This document shows positions 1-11,922 of a DNA stretch of 64,000 nucleotides, one piece after another; position 1 is the first letter of the stretch; each line of letters opens with the position of its first letter. Under the pieces are notes generated by a model. The model was not told where the DNA came from and did not search any database. It saw only the letters and a list, made by a program, of their open reading frames with translations. Where the stretch lies: NCBI RefSeq assembly GCF_949628265.1, contig NC_088790.1, positions 28,834,545-28,898,544 on the forward strand, read 5' to 3'. The DNA is from Cloeon dipterum. Taxonomy: Eukaryota > Arthropoda > Insecta > Ephemeroptera > Baetidae. A program made the translations under genes and the position numbers.

Positions 1-2267
1 CAAAAATGATTCCGCGGAAGAGCATTCACACACATCGACTAAAACAGCCACTCTGATCACGAGACGCTCGCCGCCGCCGCCGCTGGCAGGTGTTTTCGTT
101 GCAATTTCAAAGGGGAAACGCGCGCGTTTTGTTAATTTTGAATTTCTACTTTAGCTAGGTAATTTTTTCATATAGAAAATGTACTTACTGCTCAAAATAC
201 AAATAATATTCAATTGTTGCCCTATACCAAATTCACGCATCAGGCTAGATTTTATGAAAAAAATGCAGGCGAAACGCGATAGTGCGGCCGCATGTGCGTT
301 GTGACCAAATTGATTAACAGATTACGGATATTTACTCTCTCCCCACGCTCGAGTTGGGCCGAGGGAACAATCATTATACAAGTAACAGTCCCAAATGCAT
401 TCAAAACACCAGAAAAATTGAGAGAAAATGAGTCAATTTACCATATTTGAAGAGGAAAAAATAATGCTGATCGCTGTTCTTAAGTCGTGCTCTGTAGCGA
501 GCTGCAGATCGAGGTTTGAAGCACGATGCGCGACTTGTGGAGGGTGGAGCTAGTAGGGAGGCTATTGACAGGGTTTCCAGCTGCTAAGGCGATAGAAAAA
601 GGTTAAAGGGGAAGGCTTTTGACGTTAGAGCAAACAATGTGAAAGGAGTTTTTATTTTAACGCAGATATTGAGAGAAAATTGAGCATCGCTTTATTTTAA
701 GTCCATCAAATTTTTCCAAAACGGAGAGTTCTCCCGCGCGCGTCCTAGAGTCTGTGGCAACCCTAATAAACCAAGAGGGATTTTACCCGAACCAATGATT
801 TATGCTTCCAACAATAAAATCACTCTCTCCTTAAATTTTGGTCCACTGAACTTTATTATTCAACTCAGCTAAATAATAATGCCGACAATCGGTCATAATT
901 ATTACCAACTCGGCTGCTCATTGTCAGGCGCGGCAGCGAGTTAATATAATTTTGAGACTTCATTAATTGCTCCTCTGCCTGTGAGCAGTCCGAAATCCTT
1001 AGAATAAAATATCTGCGTCTTGCTGGCCTGGCAAGAGCGCGCGTGACCGAATATTCTCAGCAACTTCCAAACTCAAATGAATAGTCCAGTTCCTCTAAAT
1101 ATTAGCAAACTTTGAAAATTGCAAACTGATTGACTAATTTAATCTCCTTTTTATTAATTACGTTATTATCTTTGAATGCTCTGTATTTATCAAAATAAAT
1201 GGAAAAGTAGAAATTATACACCGCCGTTTAACTGCTGTAAAACAATGATGTATGATGTGTTGTTATTGAAACGTAAGTAATTACAAAAAGGCTTTCAATA
1301 GCGATATTGGCCATATTTTCCGTTACGTCAATTATCAAAATGCAGACGAGACTTTGAAAAAAATGCTTATAATTACTGTGGCTGGCTGGCGCGTACGCTA
1401 GTTATTGTTGCACGGCAGAGGTCGGAAAACCATCTCCGAGGAAGCCCAAATGCAGCCTCTCCGATCACTCGGGGGAGGGTGCATATTTGGCCGCCAGTTT
1501 TACGCGGCAGCCAGTGGTTGGTTCAGACAAATCGTCCGCTGAGGGCGTGAAAATCACGTTACAGTTAAACAGTGCTCGTCTCACGCTTCCAAAATAAATG
1601 CCAACTCTGTAAAATATACGGAGCTCTTGACTGTCGATATTGGCGCCTGGTCATGGCGCCTCTAAGGTCAGTAACAGGCCAAAGAGTGTCGCACCAGCTT
1701 CACATTTGAAAATGTGATCTTTTATATACATATTTAAATGGATGAATAGAATTAAAACATCATACTGAAAATATCATATATGAAATGAATTGCGTTAAAA
1801 ACTAGTAGAAGTCGGAAAATTGACACAGATAAAGAAGCCCGCGTGTGCGCAATCACGAAATATGATTTTCCTCAACATCAGGAAAAGCTTTTTACCGGAA
1901 GGCGAATTAAAGTATGAATTTCTGAAATTCAATAGATATGATTGAGGTTGAGATTGCAGCTTGCAATCAAAATTATTCAACTGTGTGGAAATGATTTGAC
2001 ATTTTAACTACACAGCAGCTCTTATAATTTCACAATCACTGACCAGTTTGGAGTGTTCGAACCCCCGTCAAACACGGATCAATCGTCAATGACCAGTATG
2101 CATATTTCAAAGTATGTAGGAAATTTTCGTGGAGCAACGTATCCACTCCGTGAAGTGACTTCAACAACCTGACGGCCGCCGTCCCTGACGCCCAGCTAAT
2201 TTTTTCTATGAAACATCGGTATGAATTTTCGCTATTTGTTGTTATTCACCTTTGTAAATGTTTACAG
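1..2267. other. Array module upstream of the LRR-like genes (no gene called)
   Basis: No convincing coding exon was found. The stretch recurs at 11923-13858 and 24095-26034, and a shorter inverted, diverged version lies at about 31.2-31.7 kb. In every case it lies 5' of a leucine-rich gene, taking that gene's own strand as reference. A conserved splice-donor-like GAGAGTAAAT or GAGAGGTAAGA sits next to a CTCGAG-containing stretch in each version (about 340-365 in copy 1, minus strand), so it may hold the gene's promoter and an untranslated first exon. That is inference. Confidence 0.4.
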
Positions 2268-2547
2268 CCTGTCTTGAAGAAGGTGACTGTACACATGATG
2301 AGCAAAACCGACTGCGCGACTGCTTCGGCCTCAGACCCCGCAACAATGACCTATATTTGCGTGGATAGCAGTGGATTTACTGACTTGTGCCAGGTTTTCG
2401 CGATAAAAATATATATATTTGCAATGATCAAACGGAATGTTTTATAGGTCTTCTTTATAAATGGTCCAGATCATTCATTTGGTTGGAATCCAGTGCTAGC
2501 GATTGGTGGCCAGGTACAAGGCTTACCTTATGGTTTCGGCTGCGACC
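2268..2547 (+). pseudogene. Decayed exon resembling the C-terminal half of a trypsin-like (S1) protease, copy 1
   Basis: After an acceptor-like TTTACAG the plus strand reads LKKVTVHMMSKTDC, then TYICVDSSGFTDLCQ. This resembles the S1-protease stretch that leads into the catalytic-serine loop. Another frame then gives VQGLPYGFGCDQ, like the conserved GIVSxGxGC segment near the S1 C terminus. The catalytic GDSGGP motif is absent, the two parts lie in different frames and stops intervene, so it cannot make an enzyme. Copy 1 is cut short after GCDQ by a deletion relative to copies 2 and 3. The family call rests on short motifs only. Confidence 0.4.
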
Positions 2548-2692
2548 AAAGTTGAATTTCATCGCTTTGGTAGACGTTTATCAATTGAGGGGTCGTCGGT
2601 GGTTGAGGGTTTGTCCGCTGAGGGCACGATCTCCATAACCATGAGATGCGGATGCTAAAGTTGAATTGGCTGCATTGTTAATTTTTTCCCAT

Positions 2693-3379
2693 TTATTTCT
2701 TTGGATGTGACGGGTGCCCATTGCGTGCATGTCGGTCCATGCTTCCTTTTTGGGTGAAGGCCTTGCCACATTCAGGACAGACGTGCTTCTTCTCACCTGA
2801 GTGACTGACTAAGTGCCGCTTTAGGGTGCCCCTGCGCTTAAATCCCTTATTGCACACCAAACATTTGAACGGCAACTCAAGGCTATGGACCTCCTTGTGC
2901 CTTTCCAAAAGTGATTTGCACTTGAATCTTTTGCCGCAAGTCTCACAGATTAATGTCTCGATTTCATAAGAACTCAGATTTTGCTTTAGCTTCTTTTCCA
3001 ACTCATTTCTCTCGGCGGTTGTGTGGATGCGTGAGTGTATACGCAAGACGTAATTTCGTTTGAAGGCTTTGCCGCATTTTGAACAGACGTACTCAGACCG
3101 CTCAGGGTTGTGCTCCTTCATGTGTCTGACCAAGCTTGATTTGAAGTTGAATCCCTTATTGCAATCCGAACAGACGAACTCAGAGTTGTGATCCATCTTG
3201 TGACTCTTCAAGCTTCCTTTGTAGTTGAATACCGCACCGCAAATGTCACATATATACTTAGAGAGTTCGTGAGAATCCAGAAGATGTTGTCTAAGCAGAT
3301 GGTTGTTTGGGAATTCCAAGTTGCACTCTTGGCAACCGAACATCCTTTGGCCATAATGTGCAACATCAGCCTCTTCCAT
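2693..3379 (-). CDS. C2H2 zinc-finger protein, copy 1 (seven fingers)
   Basis: The last coding exon of a C2H2 zinc-finger gene, likely a nuclear DNA-binding regulator. The open frame is 228 residues from MEEADVAHYG to HPSHPKK. Seven C-x2-C-x12-H-x3/4-H fingers follow: residues 14-37, 43-65, 69-91, 98-120, 144-166, 172-194 and 200-223. The linkers between fingers are not the canonical TGEKP, except SGEKK before the last. An in-frame TAA lies just upstream, so as read it starts at the ATG at 3379, unless an upstream exon splices in. Candidate upstream exons lie at 3686-3758 (CVGC motif) and near 3850-3925, but I could not join them in phase. Copies at 15492 and 28176 differ at DNA-contact residues in every finger. 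Confidence 0.8.
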   Translation of the reverse strand: MEEADVAHYGQRMFGCQECNLEFPNNHLLRQHLLDSHELSKYICDICGAVFNYKGSLKSHKMDHNSEFVCSDCNKGFNFKSSLVRHMKEHNPERSEYVCSKCGKAFKRNYVLRIHSRIHTTAERNELEKKLKQNLSSYEIETLICETCGKRFKCKSLLERHKEVHSLELPFKCLVCNKGFKRRGTLKRHLVSHSGEKKHVCPECGKAFTQKGSMDRHARNGHPSHPKK

Positions 3380-3685
3380 AGCCTCAGGGGAAGCAAATGA
3401 TCGTTAGCTCTCTTCTCCCCGAAGAGAATTTTGCTTTGTTGTATACGATGCACACGGGCTTGTGGGGGGATGAGATGTTCGGCTGCGTGAAATTCAAAAA
3501 CTCCTAGCAATTTCTTTGTCCGCGGTCAGATATATTGGATCTGGTAAATTTCAACATTTCATAAATAACTTGAATAGCACAAATTACTTTAGCTCAATTT
3601 TAACAACAGAAAATGTGCATTTTCATCTAAAATTCATCAATAGCTCACATTTAAACAAATTTAAGATACAACAAAGTTTGCTCAC

Positions 3686-3758
3686 CCTGAGTCCAGGTTC
3701 AAATTATTGCAGCCAACACACGTGCTCAAAGCTTTACAATTCACTCGTGTTGCAGGAA
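3686..3758 (-). other. Candidate upstream exon of zinc-finger gene copy 1
   Basis: A 73-bp segment is bounded by TTGCAG on its 5' side and GG|GTGAGC on its 3' side (minus strand). One frame reads NCKALSTCVGCNNLNLDSG, with a C-x2-C pair like the start of a ZAD-type dimerisation domain. The same segment and splice sites are kept in unit 2 (about 16500-16575) and unit 3 (about 29395-29470). The next segment downstream, after an acceptor near 3545, has a stop in this frame in copy 1 and none in copy 2. Whether it is translated is open. Confidence 0.35.
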
Positions 3759-4291
3759 CTGCAATTCACAAAAAAAAATATTTCAATAATCACATAAATT
3801 TTATCAAATAGAATGAACTGCATTTTATATCGCTGATAAAAATACCTCAAAAATGGAGACTGCACTGAGAATTAATTGATGCGCTTGCACTGCTTGGCTG
3901 CTGCAGGGTAATTGAGTTTGACATTCGCTGCTGCGACGGGAGGGGAGAAAAAGTTACCTCCCGTGCTCAAAGCTCACCCCTACAGGCTAAAGAAAGAAGA
4001 AGCGAAACTTTTCTACATATTTTAAGTCAATTTAGATGGTTGTAGACATTTTTAAATTAAGTTCGGATTGCTTAAAATTGCTTGATTAGCGGTCATTGGA
4101 TTGGAATCTCAGAAAAATATAGCCGATCGTCTAAATTCACTGACTTATTTAATTATAATTTAGGACTAAAATAAAAATCTGACCGTCATTGAAAAGGTTT
4201 CTATGGTGTTTCCACGGGCTATTTATCATTATTTTGTTTATTTTATTTTTTATTTGGATATTAAATTGAAAAAATTGACCAAAATGTGCAG

Positions 4292-4964
4292 GTGTGTGGT
4301 CTGGTGCCGTCGGTGCGGAGCCTGTCGCTCGTCGCTGTCCAGGATACCTGACGTGTTCCCTCTGATAAAGCTGAAGGCCGTGTCCAACCTAGAGCTGCTG
4401 CACTTCAACTCGGTCAACGTGGTGTTTGAGGTGGAGGGAAATCTTAACTAGATTTTTTAATACCAAATGCCCGGTCGAACGAAACATCCCTATATCAGCT
4501 CAAAGAACCACTACTTCTTAAAGCCAACAATGCAAAAAATGTTATTTGTTGCTGGCCTGTAAAGATTTACTTTAATTTCAACAATGTAACTTGTCAACTC
4601 AAAAATCTTAAATGCCATTTCGCTTTGTCAGCGGCAATTTTGCTATTTAATCCCAAGAAAATATTCAATTTTTTTCGCATTAATTGTTGAGCCATTATTG
4701 CAACACTCGTTATGTTTCAAATATCATCATCTATTGTTATTCAAAACCAATAAAAACCAACAAAACGGAAATAGAGCAATTATTTTTATTTCCAGGTTCA
4801 TTATTGCCGTCTCGCCAACCCTGAGGGAGGTGTGTATGAACAACAACAAGTACCCGTGCACCACCGAGAAGGAGATCCAGCTGCTGAAACTGTTCGCCCG
4901 GATCCACCGCGGAGGGACGCTCAGACTGCGCTCGTCCAACAAAAATCTGAATTTTATCAGCTAA
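4292..4964 (+). pseudogene. Relic LRR-type exons, copy 1
   Basis: Two exon-like segments lie on the plus strand. The first (4292-4436), after the acceptor TGTGCAG, encodes LKAVSNLELLHFNSVNVVFEVE, a leucine-rich pattern. The second (4796-4964), after TTTCCAG, encodes FIIAVSPTLREV through NLNFIS and a stop. Copy 1 has a 7-bp duplication (CGTCGCT, near 4331) that shifts the frame compared with copies 2 and 3. Its donor reads GGAAAT instead of GTAAAT. The two exons also do not join in phase. I read this as a decayed LRR-type gene distinct from the intact leucine-rich genes in the window. Confidence 0.5.
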
Positions 4965-5108
4965 TCCTATTTATTTTTCTGGAAAATTGACTCGCGTTGC
5001 TGGTGGTTTAGAAATAAAATTTGTGACTTTGAAATAAAGGTTTAAAAATTTGATTTGCCATTGTACATTAAACACATTTATACAAATCATTCAACACAAA
5101 ATGTATAC

Positions 5109-5834
5109 CAAAATGTATCCAAACCTCGGGCACGTCCTTTTCGAGACATGTAGAAAAAAGAGTGCGAGCAGCTTTAATGGCTACTTATAGCATTAAAAAT
5201 TTAAACAGGCTTTCTATCAATACTGCGGTTAAACTCTTCGACCTTAAAATCTCGCCAACAGCCTCATATGGAATTGAAATTATCTGGCCACATCTAACTA
5301 ATATGGATTTTGTAAATCTAGAAAGAGTGAAAACTCGCTATTTTAAAAAAGTGCTTGGAATTTCTAAGTATATAATAGATCTCGTTATGTTTATGAATTG
5401 ATTGCGAAAGATTCTAATTTATATGTAACTGACTTAAAAGTTAGATTTAATCTACCAGAGACTGATGTGTATATAAAGTTCTGTGAAGAAAAGAAAACAA
5501 ATAGACTTTTAATTTGTTCTGAGTTTTTTGAGACTGAAACTATGATTAATGACAACTGGCGTGGCCCTGATTTTCCTGATAGACATATTTTTGCAAGATT
5601 TGCTTGTCGTGGATATCACTATATTTTCTGTAATAATGCAACGTTTCACTATGAGCCTAATTATGATTGTAGATGTAAGTTCTGTGGCGAGACTTGTGAA
5701 AAATATCATATCCAAAAGTGTACAGCAAGAAAACTTACTTTGAGAGAAGCAGCAAAAATGTGTAAAAATTGATTAACCTTTAGATGTAGAGTGTCGCACG
5801 CATATTTTGCGTTTAATAAACCATTAAAAAAAAA
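5109..5834 (+). mobile_element. 5'-truncated non-LTR retrotransposon (LINE) with 12-bp target-site duplication
   Basis: A 726-bp insertion flanked by perfect copies of CAAAATGTATAC (5097-5108 and 5835-5846) and ending in AATAAA (5815-5820) plus a short poly(A). It encodes the C-terminal end of a reverse transcriptase polyprotein: a stretch with LFDLKISPTASYGIEIIWP and LERVKTRYFKKVLGISKY, then, after a frameshift near 5375, a tail with a C-x2-C-x3-C-x3-H-x3-C knuckle (CKFCGETCEKYHIQKC) ending at TGA 5772. The catalytic part of the reverse transcriptase is missing, so it cannot move on its own. Copies 2 and 3 of the array lack it at this site. Confidence 0.85.
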
Positions 5835-5846
5835 CAAAATGTATAC

Positions 5847-8442
5847 ATGCAGTTATTTACATCATCCTGAAATTCATAGCAGCAGCAGTTGAAAAATACA
5901 CGAATCCATTTTCCTGCTACTTATGAGTGTAAGTAATAAAATTACTTCACGCAGTTGGAACTAGAAAACCTCTACCGCAATCCACCATATTTGATTGGCA
6001 AAAGTCATACCGCTTAAAACTATATTGCTTCCCTTTGAGATTGCGTTCTTTATAAAAGCAGGTGGAAATGCTAATTTGGTTATGTTGTCCCTCAAAATGC
6101 TGTCCAACATGCTTCTCGTCGGCTTCTTTCTTTGCTGCCCTTTTTTCTCAAGTATGATTATTTGCATTTCGTTTCTTTTCTAAACTGGCTAAATGATATT
6201 TATTGCAAAAGAGAAAACACTTTAAGATATGATTAAACCTTCTATAGAGGTTTTTAATCTCTAAACTTTATTTGTTTATGTCTGAACTTCATCAAATCAA
6301 AACGGAACTTTTCTAATTTACCTTTTGTTTCAGATTGCAGTGGTTGGTGGGCAGGAGGATCAAGCAGTGTGGTTACGGACGCAAGTCCGACCGAGTTCCC
6401 ACACGTGGTAAGGTCATTTTTTAATCTGATTGAGAGCTCTTTTGGGAATAGTCGTGAAAAAATAAAAAAGCAAAAAAAAATCAGAGCTTTAAAAGCTAGC
6501 AAACACAACTCAAACACCTTTAGACAAGATTCCTTTAAGCCAAAAACCTATAAAAATTTGTTTATCTTCTACTTTTACTCACGCAACGATCGTCAAACTC
6601 ATTAAAATTTGTTTTCTCTATCTGTTTATTGATTTCTTGTCTAAATGAATTCCTAATTTACATATGTCGTCTGTGTGGCCTGAGAGGCTTGCAAAACGAT
6701 TATTAATTTTTGCTTTTCATTCGTGTTGCAAAACCTTAAGCTGCGAAGTAGATGCTTCGCTAGGCTGATGTCCATTTTTTGGCTTCTGAAATTTTGAACA
6801 CGGCGGCAGCGATAGCAAAAACTCAATCATCGCATCAATATTGTTAAATAAATTGTTTTTAACGATCTATGTTAAAACGCAGGTTCGGATTCATCTTTTT
6901 TTTATACTGGCTCACTTGATGAGTTCACTTATCCTGGAATGGCGGTCAGTAGTAAAATCGTGCTATTATTCTTTCTACATACAGGCACCCTATCTGAGGT
7001 ATGACGAGTTCCTTAAATTCAATATATTTTTATCATTAAAGTTGATTGCAGTTTGCAATCAAAATTATTCAACTGTGTGGCTGTGACTTTTAAATTTCAC
7101 AGCGTTTATAATTTCACACTGACTGACCAGTTTGGCGTGGTTCGAACCCCAAATTTGGTGGAGCAAAGTATCCTCTCCGTGAAAGTGACTTTAAAAATGT
7201 AACGACCGCCATCCCTGACGCCGGGCTCATCTTTTTCAATATATCATGAAAGGGGATGGTGGTAAGCACTCCCTAAACACTTAGTGGTTACTGGAGGTCG
7301 ATATGAGTCTAACGGTGGGTAGTTTTTACCGTGTTTACAAATCTGATGGTTAAACCCCGGATATTTAGAGTTGGAAAATAAAGAACGAAATAATATATGA
7401 ATAATTTAAATCAAGTTTTTTTGTTCATTATGTTTATTACTTATTTGCAATTCAAAATCACGGGTTCTTGAGCATAACAAAATTGGTAAAACTACTGTGT
7501 ACACCTTCTCTCTTTTACTCTTTAACACCACGAAAAATGTTATGCCTGCTTCTCTCCCTGTAGTCCACGCAGAGCTGGGGCGGCTGACCGACGTGCCGAG
7601 CACTCTCCATTCGCTCTTTCTATCTGCTGCTGGGCCAAGCCATTCTCAAAAACCTCTCCTCAATATTACTAATTCTGCCTTATAACAATTATATATTTAT
7701 TTTGCTCTCTCTAACTATGTTTCCAACAATAAAATCACTCTCCTTAAACTGTGATCCACTCAACTGCATAATTCAACTCGGCTGATTAACAATGCAAACA
7801 ATTAATCGGTCATAATTAATTCCAACTCATGCGCGGCAACGAGTTGGAATAATTATGAGACGTTAGAAATATTAATTGCCTCCCTGCCTATGTGAGCATA
7901 GTCCGAAATCCTTAGAATAAAACATCTGCGTGTCGCTGGCCTGGCAAGAGCGCGCGACTAAATATCCTCAGCAACTTCTAAACTCAAATAAATAGTCCAG
8001 CAGTTTCTCCAAAAATTAGCAAACTATCAAAATTGCAAACAGATTAACTAATTTATCTCCTTTTTATTAATTACGTTATTATCTTTGAACTCTCAAATGG
8101 AAAAGTAGAAATTATATAAAGCGATGTAAGTTTGAAATAATGTGGTTTATTGAAACTTAAATGACTCTAACAATTATCAAAATGCTTTCAATCGCGAAAT
8201 TGGCCCTTTTACTATTACATTAATTATTAAAACGTAGACGAGGCTTTGAAAGTATTGCTTATACTGACTGGTTGGCACGCATGGTGGTTGCTACACTCGG
8301 CATAGATCGAAAATCCGTCTGCATGAGGGTAAGTCCAAATGCAGCCTCCCCGATAACTCGGGGGGGCTGGGGGAGAGGGTTTAGCTAAAAACTAATAGCT
8401 GTGTGTGAAAACTGACACAGAAAAAGGAGCCCGCGTGTGCAA
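5847..8442. other. Array spacer without a supported gene, unit 1
   Basis: No gene could be supported. A possible plus-strand exon lies at about 6332-6405 between TTTCAG and GTAAGG; one frame reads LQWLVGRRIKQCGYGRKSDR. A diverged repeat at about 7240-7385 is related to the palindrome spacer (19440-19600, inverted) and to the satellite. From about 7700 on the sequence is collinear with unit 2 from about 19950. A minus-strand AATAAA at 8146-8151 could end the transcript of the leucine-rich gene at 8443-10315. Confidence 0.4.
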
Positions 8443-10315
8443 TCACGAAATATAATTTTCCTGAACATCAGGATTAGCTGATTTGATGGCGGCGATCAGT
8501 TGGTCTTCCAACAAGTCCGTGGCGTTTCTTTTCGGATACGTATCAATTTTGTAGCGTTTTAGATCAATCAGAATCTCTTTCTGAGCAATTCGCGAAAAGA
8601 GGGTTTCTTTATCGCCAAGATCCAAGTTGCGGACCTTGATTTCAAAACCTTCTAACTGCGGCGCTGACAGCAAGCTGGAGATATCCACGCGCTTATCACT
8701 GAAATCAAATATTATTTAATTTTAGAAATGATTCTTCTTTTATATTCTATGGAAAATACCATCAATTTAAGGGTTCAAGAATCTCTGGCCCTAACCCTTA
8801 AATTGAGAGTATTTGAATTCTCTGGAAAAAAGGAATTCTCACCCTGAATTGACGCATCTAAACCCTTTTAATTGGCTCAAGCAGCCAACGGGCACATTGT
8901 AGCTGGACAAGCTCACGTATTCCAGTGAGAGCCACTCAAGGTTGCTGCACCAGCCAAAGATCTTTTCAAGGGTCTCTGCTATCATGCCAGAGCCACTGAA
9001 CAATTCCGGTGTAATGGTCAACCATCTCAACAGGTGTCCATTTTCCTCGAGGAAAGTTCTGAATGCGTGCGTTTGATATTCGCAGCCAGTGAATGTGGCG
9101 GATCTCAGCTTCGGAAAACGCGGGAACCGAACAACTTTTAACTTCTTCTCGAATTTGGTGCAGCCCATCTGTATATTTAGAAGAGATGTATAATTTATTA
9201 TGTAGTCGGCCAAGAGAAAACATTCTTACCGTGAATGCTGTCGCGTGGGGCTGCGTCTCCAAGAATTCTAGGTTTCGTCCCATGTCCAAACAAACGAAGT
9301 GATAATGCGGGCCAGGGCCTAGAACGAGGTGCTCAGTTCTTGTCAAGTTCTTTTTTAATCTGATTGCGATATCAAGATAACCAAAGTGGATGTGGTGATA
9401 TAAAAAGCCGTCGTCAAAGAAATCGACTTTTTGTTCGCCATCCAGCTCTAGTTCGAAAACTTCAACGTCCTGCAAGCTTCTGCAATTCTTCACTATTTCC
9501 TTTAGTTCTGAGTGCAGGACGATGCAATTAGAAATACGAAGTCTTGACAGATTTTTCAAATGGCTAAGCGATGCAATTTCTTCACGACCAAGCCGACCAT
9601 TTCCTTGAAAAAGGTGATCTATTTTAAGCTGTTGTAGATTAGGGGCTCTCACGGCGAGGTGTTGAAGAACCTTGAGGGGTTTAATTATATGTTAAAATGA
9701 GTGTTCAAGAAAATGAAATTTTACTTCTGTCTTACCTCCAATAATGGAAATTCAGAGTTCCATCTTGGATGAGTCACATTTTCGTTGCGGCCGAACATAA
9801 AAGCGAGTGCTTTGGTATCAATTAGTTTGGTTTCGCGGCTTAAAAGGCTTGGAAAAGCCAACCAAGCTTTATCGTGGATGTTCTCAAAGCCACCCCGACG
9901 GACCTTCTTCAACAAATTTTCCAAAACCATTTGCCTCGGCTCAGGGGCTAGAAATCGTGTAAAAAATTCAGAAACATGAAAAGCAGCATTTTAAAGGGGG
10001 AATTCAAATCAAAGAGTTTTTTATGCAAGTTTTTTTACCATAATTTTTATCAAAATTGAAAATTATACTATATAAGGATAACTAATTAGAAAATTATATT
10101 TCAAAAACATAATACACAGAAGATTGCAAAACATGATTTTTTGCACTTATCTGTTTCAAAATCAAACAATTTAATTCTTGCTACGCAGTTTTTTTATGTA
10201 AAATCCTTTCTCTCTTACCTAATTGGGTAGTCAAATTTTCGCCATAAATGAGGACATTTTCGTCGATTGTCTTGATAGTTGTCTCCACCAAGCTCTTCGG
10301 ATTATTAATGACCGG
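8443..10315 (-). CDS. Leucine-rich (F-box/LRR-like) protein, copy 1
   Basis: Five minus-strand exons join in phase: 10315-10219, 9947-9736, 9670-9230, 9168-8843 and 8698-8443. They give 443 residues, but the true first exon upstream of 10315 was not found, so the N terminus is incomplete. A helix near the start (APEPRQMVLENLL) resembles a degenerate F-box. Leucine-rich segments follow, such as LSHLKNLSRLRI and LVLGPGPHYHF, then a C-terminal repeat around LSAPQLEGFEIKV. All splice borders are consensus and no stop interrupts the exons. I do not recognise an exact family; a substrate-binding role, as in FBXL-type ubiquitin ligases, would be inference. Unit 2 and the 31.9-33.7 kb gene have identical exon phases. 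Confidence 0.75.
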
Positions 10316-11922
10316 CTGAAAGCACAAGTGTACAATTAAGTATTTTAAGATTTCAGCTCGTCAGAGCAGGTCAACACGGGTCCAACGGTGGTTTCCGAAT
10401 TTCTGATAATTAGATGCCGAGATTTGGAATTAAAAAATAACGATAATTGAAACATTCTTATTTCTTTGCGCGCGCCCACTTTTATTTTCAGCATTTAAGA
10501 CCAAAAATATTAATTAATATTTCATATTTAATTAAATACTATAATTTTCAAGATTTTTAACCATGATATGGTCAGAATAGTCAGTTTTAGACGGTTTGAG
10601 ATGGTTTTGGCACTTTTAGACGATTTTAAGAATGGTTCGTGCTCATTATTGATGTTGCCGCTATGATTTAGAGCTTAGAAAAAATTCGATGGTCTAAAAT
10701 TCACGTAAAATAATTCATCGCCTTTATTTCTAGACTAAATCTTCCTTTTTATCGTGAAACTGCTCTACTTGAACTGCTCCAAGACCCAAGGCACGGCGCG
10801 TGGCCGCCGGCCGCTACCCAAGAACCACCGATTAATTTTTAAAATTGGCCTGACGGTGCAGTTAGAGTCGCGGGTGAAGCTGAAATTTCGTTCTCAATCG
10901 AAACCCGACCGGTCACTCATGTCTGCAAAATTTTTGATATGTTCCTGATGTGTATTTTAGTAGCAATGCAGAAGCGTCAAAGAGCCAAGATTTATGAGAG
11001 TTTAATTGTTCAAAAAAGAGAAATCGTGCGTGTGAGCAGCCACATGTAGCTTGCGAAACGAATAAGGAAGGAATGTAAGCGCGCCCTTTAAATTATCCCA
11101 AAGGAGAATAACATCTCTGTGCGAGCAAGCAGCCGACACCCAGATATAGCTGATGCGCTACCTGAGGGTGTTTTGACGCGGCGGCGGTCTCGCCGGTTCA
11201 AAAGAAATGCGCGTTGGTGGAAAAATTATTCAAGCGGAAGACAACGACCGACGCAGCCAATTTTGAATAACGTGTGTTTCACAGTTTACTTAAATTTAAA
11301 CTTCCCACTAAATTCCAGTTGAATTCAAATCTCCTCACACGAAAATGACTTATTAAGACCATTTGATTAAATTGCGATCGTAATTTTATAAATACATATG
11401 TCCCTAAATTATAAATATAAATATTTTTCTAGGTAACATTAATTACGAATCGATTTTATTTTTTCAATATTTGGTTACAAAATATTATCTAAGCATTATT
11501 TCAAAATAGTTCTACTAGTTTTGTTTAAATTAATTGTATATAATCCATCTTGAAATAGTTGAATTTGAGATTTTATTTAACTCGATCGAATAGCAACAAG
11601 TGCAGGCTCAACCGCTCGAGAAGGGAGATGCACCCGTGACTCTTTGCCTGCATCGCAGCGGTGAAGTCTGATGTGAGCGCGGAACACAAAAGGCTCTTCT
11701 TCGCCGTGCACCTGGCGCATTGTGATTGCAGCCGAATCGGCCTAAAAGCGGCGAGTCGCTTCCTTGAGGGGTGTTTTAGGGAATAAAAATTTTGTCAGTG
11801 ATGTACCGGCCGGCCAGATGAAATGTCCGCAGCAAAAGCACTTTTCAAAGTCGGTTGCTTTCATTTTGGGTGTCGAAGCCAGCCGACAGCCTCCCGCGTT
11901 TTGGCGGGTCAGTTTTAGCGCG
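10316..11922. other. Upstream region of leucine-rich gene copy 1
   Basis: No supported coding exon. A short GC-richer patch near 10780-10920 is kept in unit 2 near 23030-23190, and could be an untranslated or first exon of the minus-strand leucine-rich gene, but no start codon could be linked in phase. At about 10365-10430 lies a diverged repeat related to the satellite monomers of unit 2. The stretch 11590-11922 is GC-rich and also kept in unit 2 (23750-24094). Confidence 0.35.

Larger units (their letters stand above)
1..11922. repeat. Tandem segmental duplication, unit 1 (about 12 kb)
   Basis: The first bases of the window (CAAAAATGATTCCGCGGAAG) recur at 11923 and 24095, and long collinear near-identical stretches follow each of them. 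Unit 1 carries the upstream module (1-750), a protease-like relic (2268-2547), a zinc-finger gene (2693-3379), relic LRR exons (4292-4964), a LINE insertion (5109-5834) and a leucine-rich gene (8443-10315). Against units 2 and 3 it lacks about 1.2 kb between the protease relic and the zinc-finger gene. Its left boundary is the window edge, so the array may continue further left. Confidence 0.85.

Noticed and set aside
2208-2447. A small secreted peptide gene (plus strand) in each array unit
   Set aside because: The residues match trypsin-like protease motifs better, and the frame beyond them is not conserved between copies.
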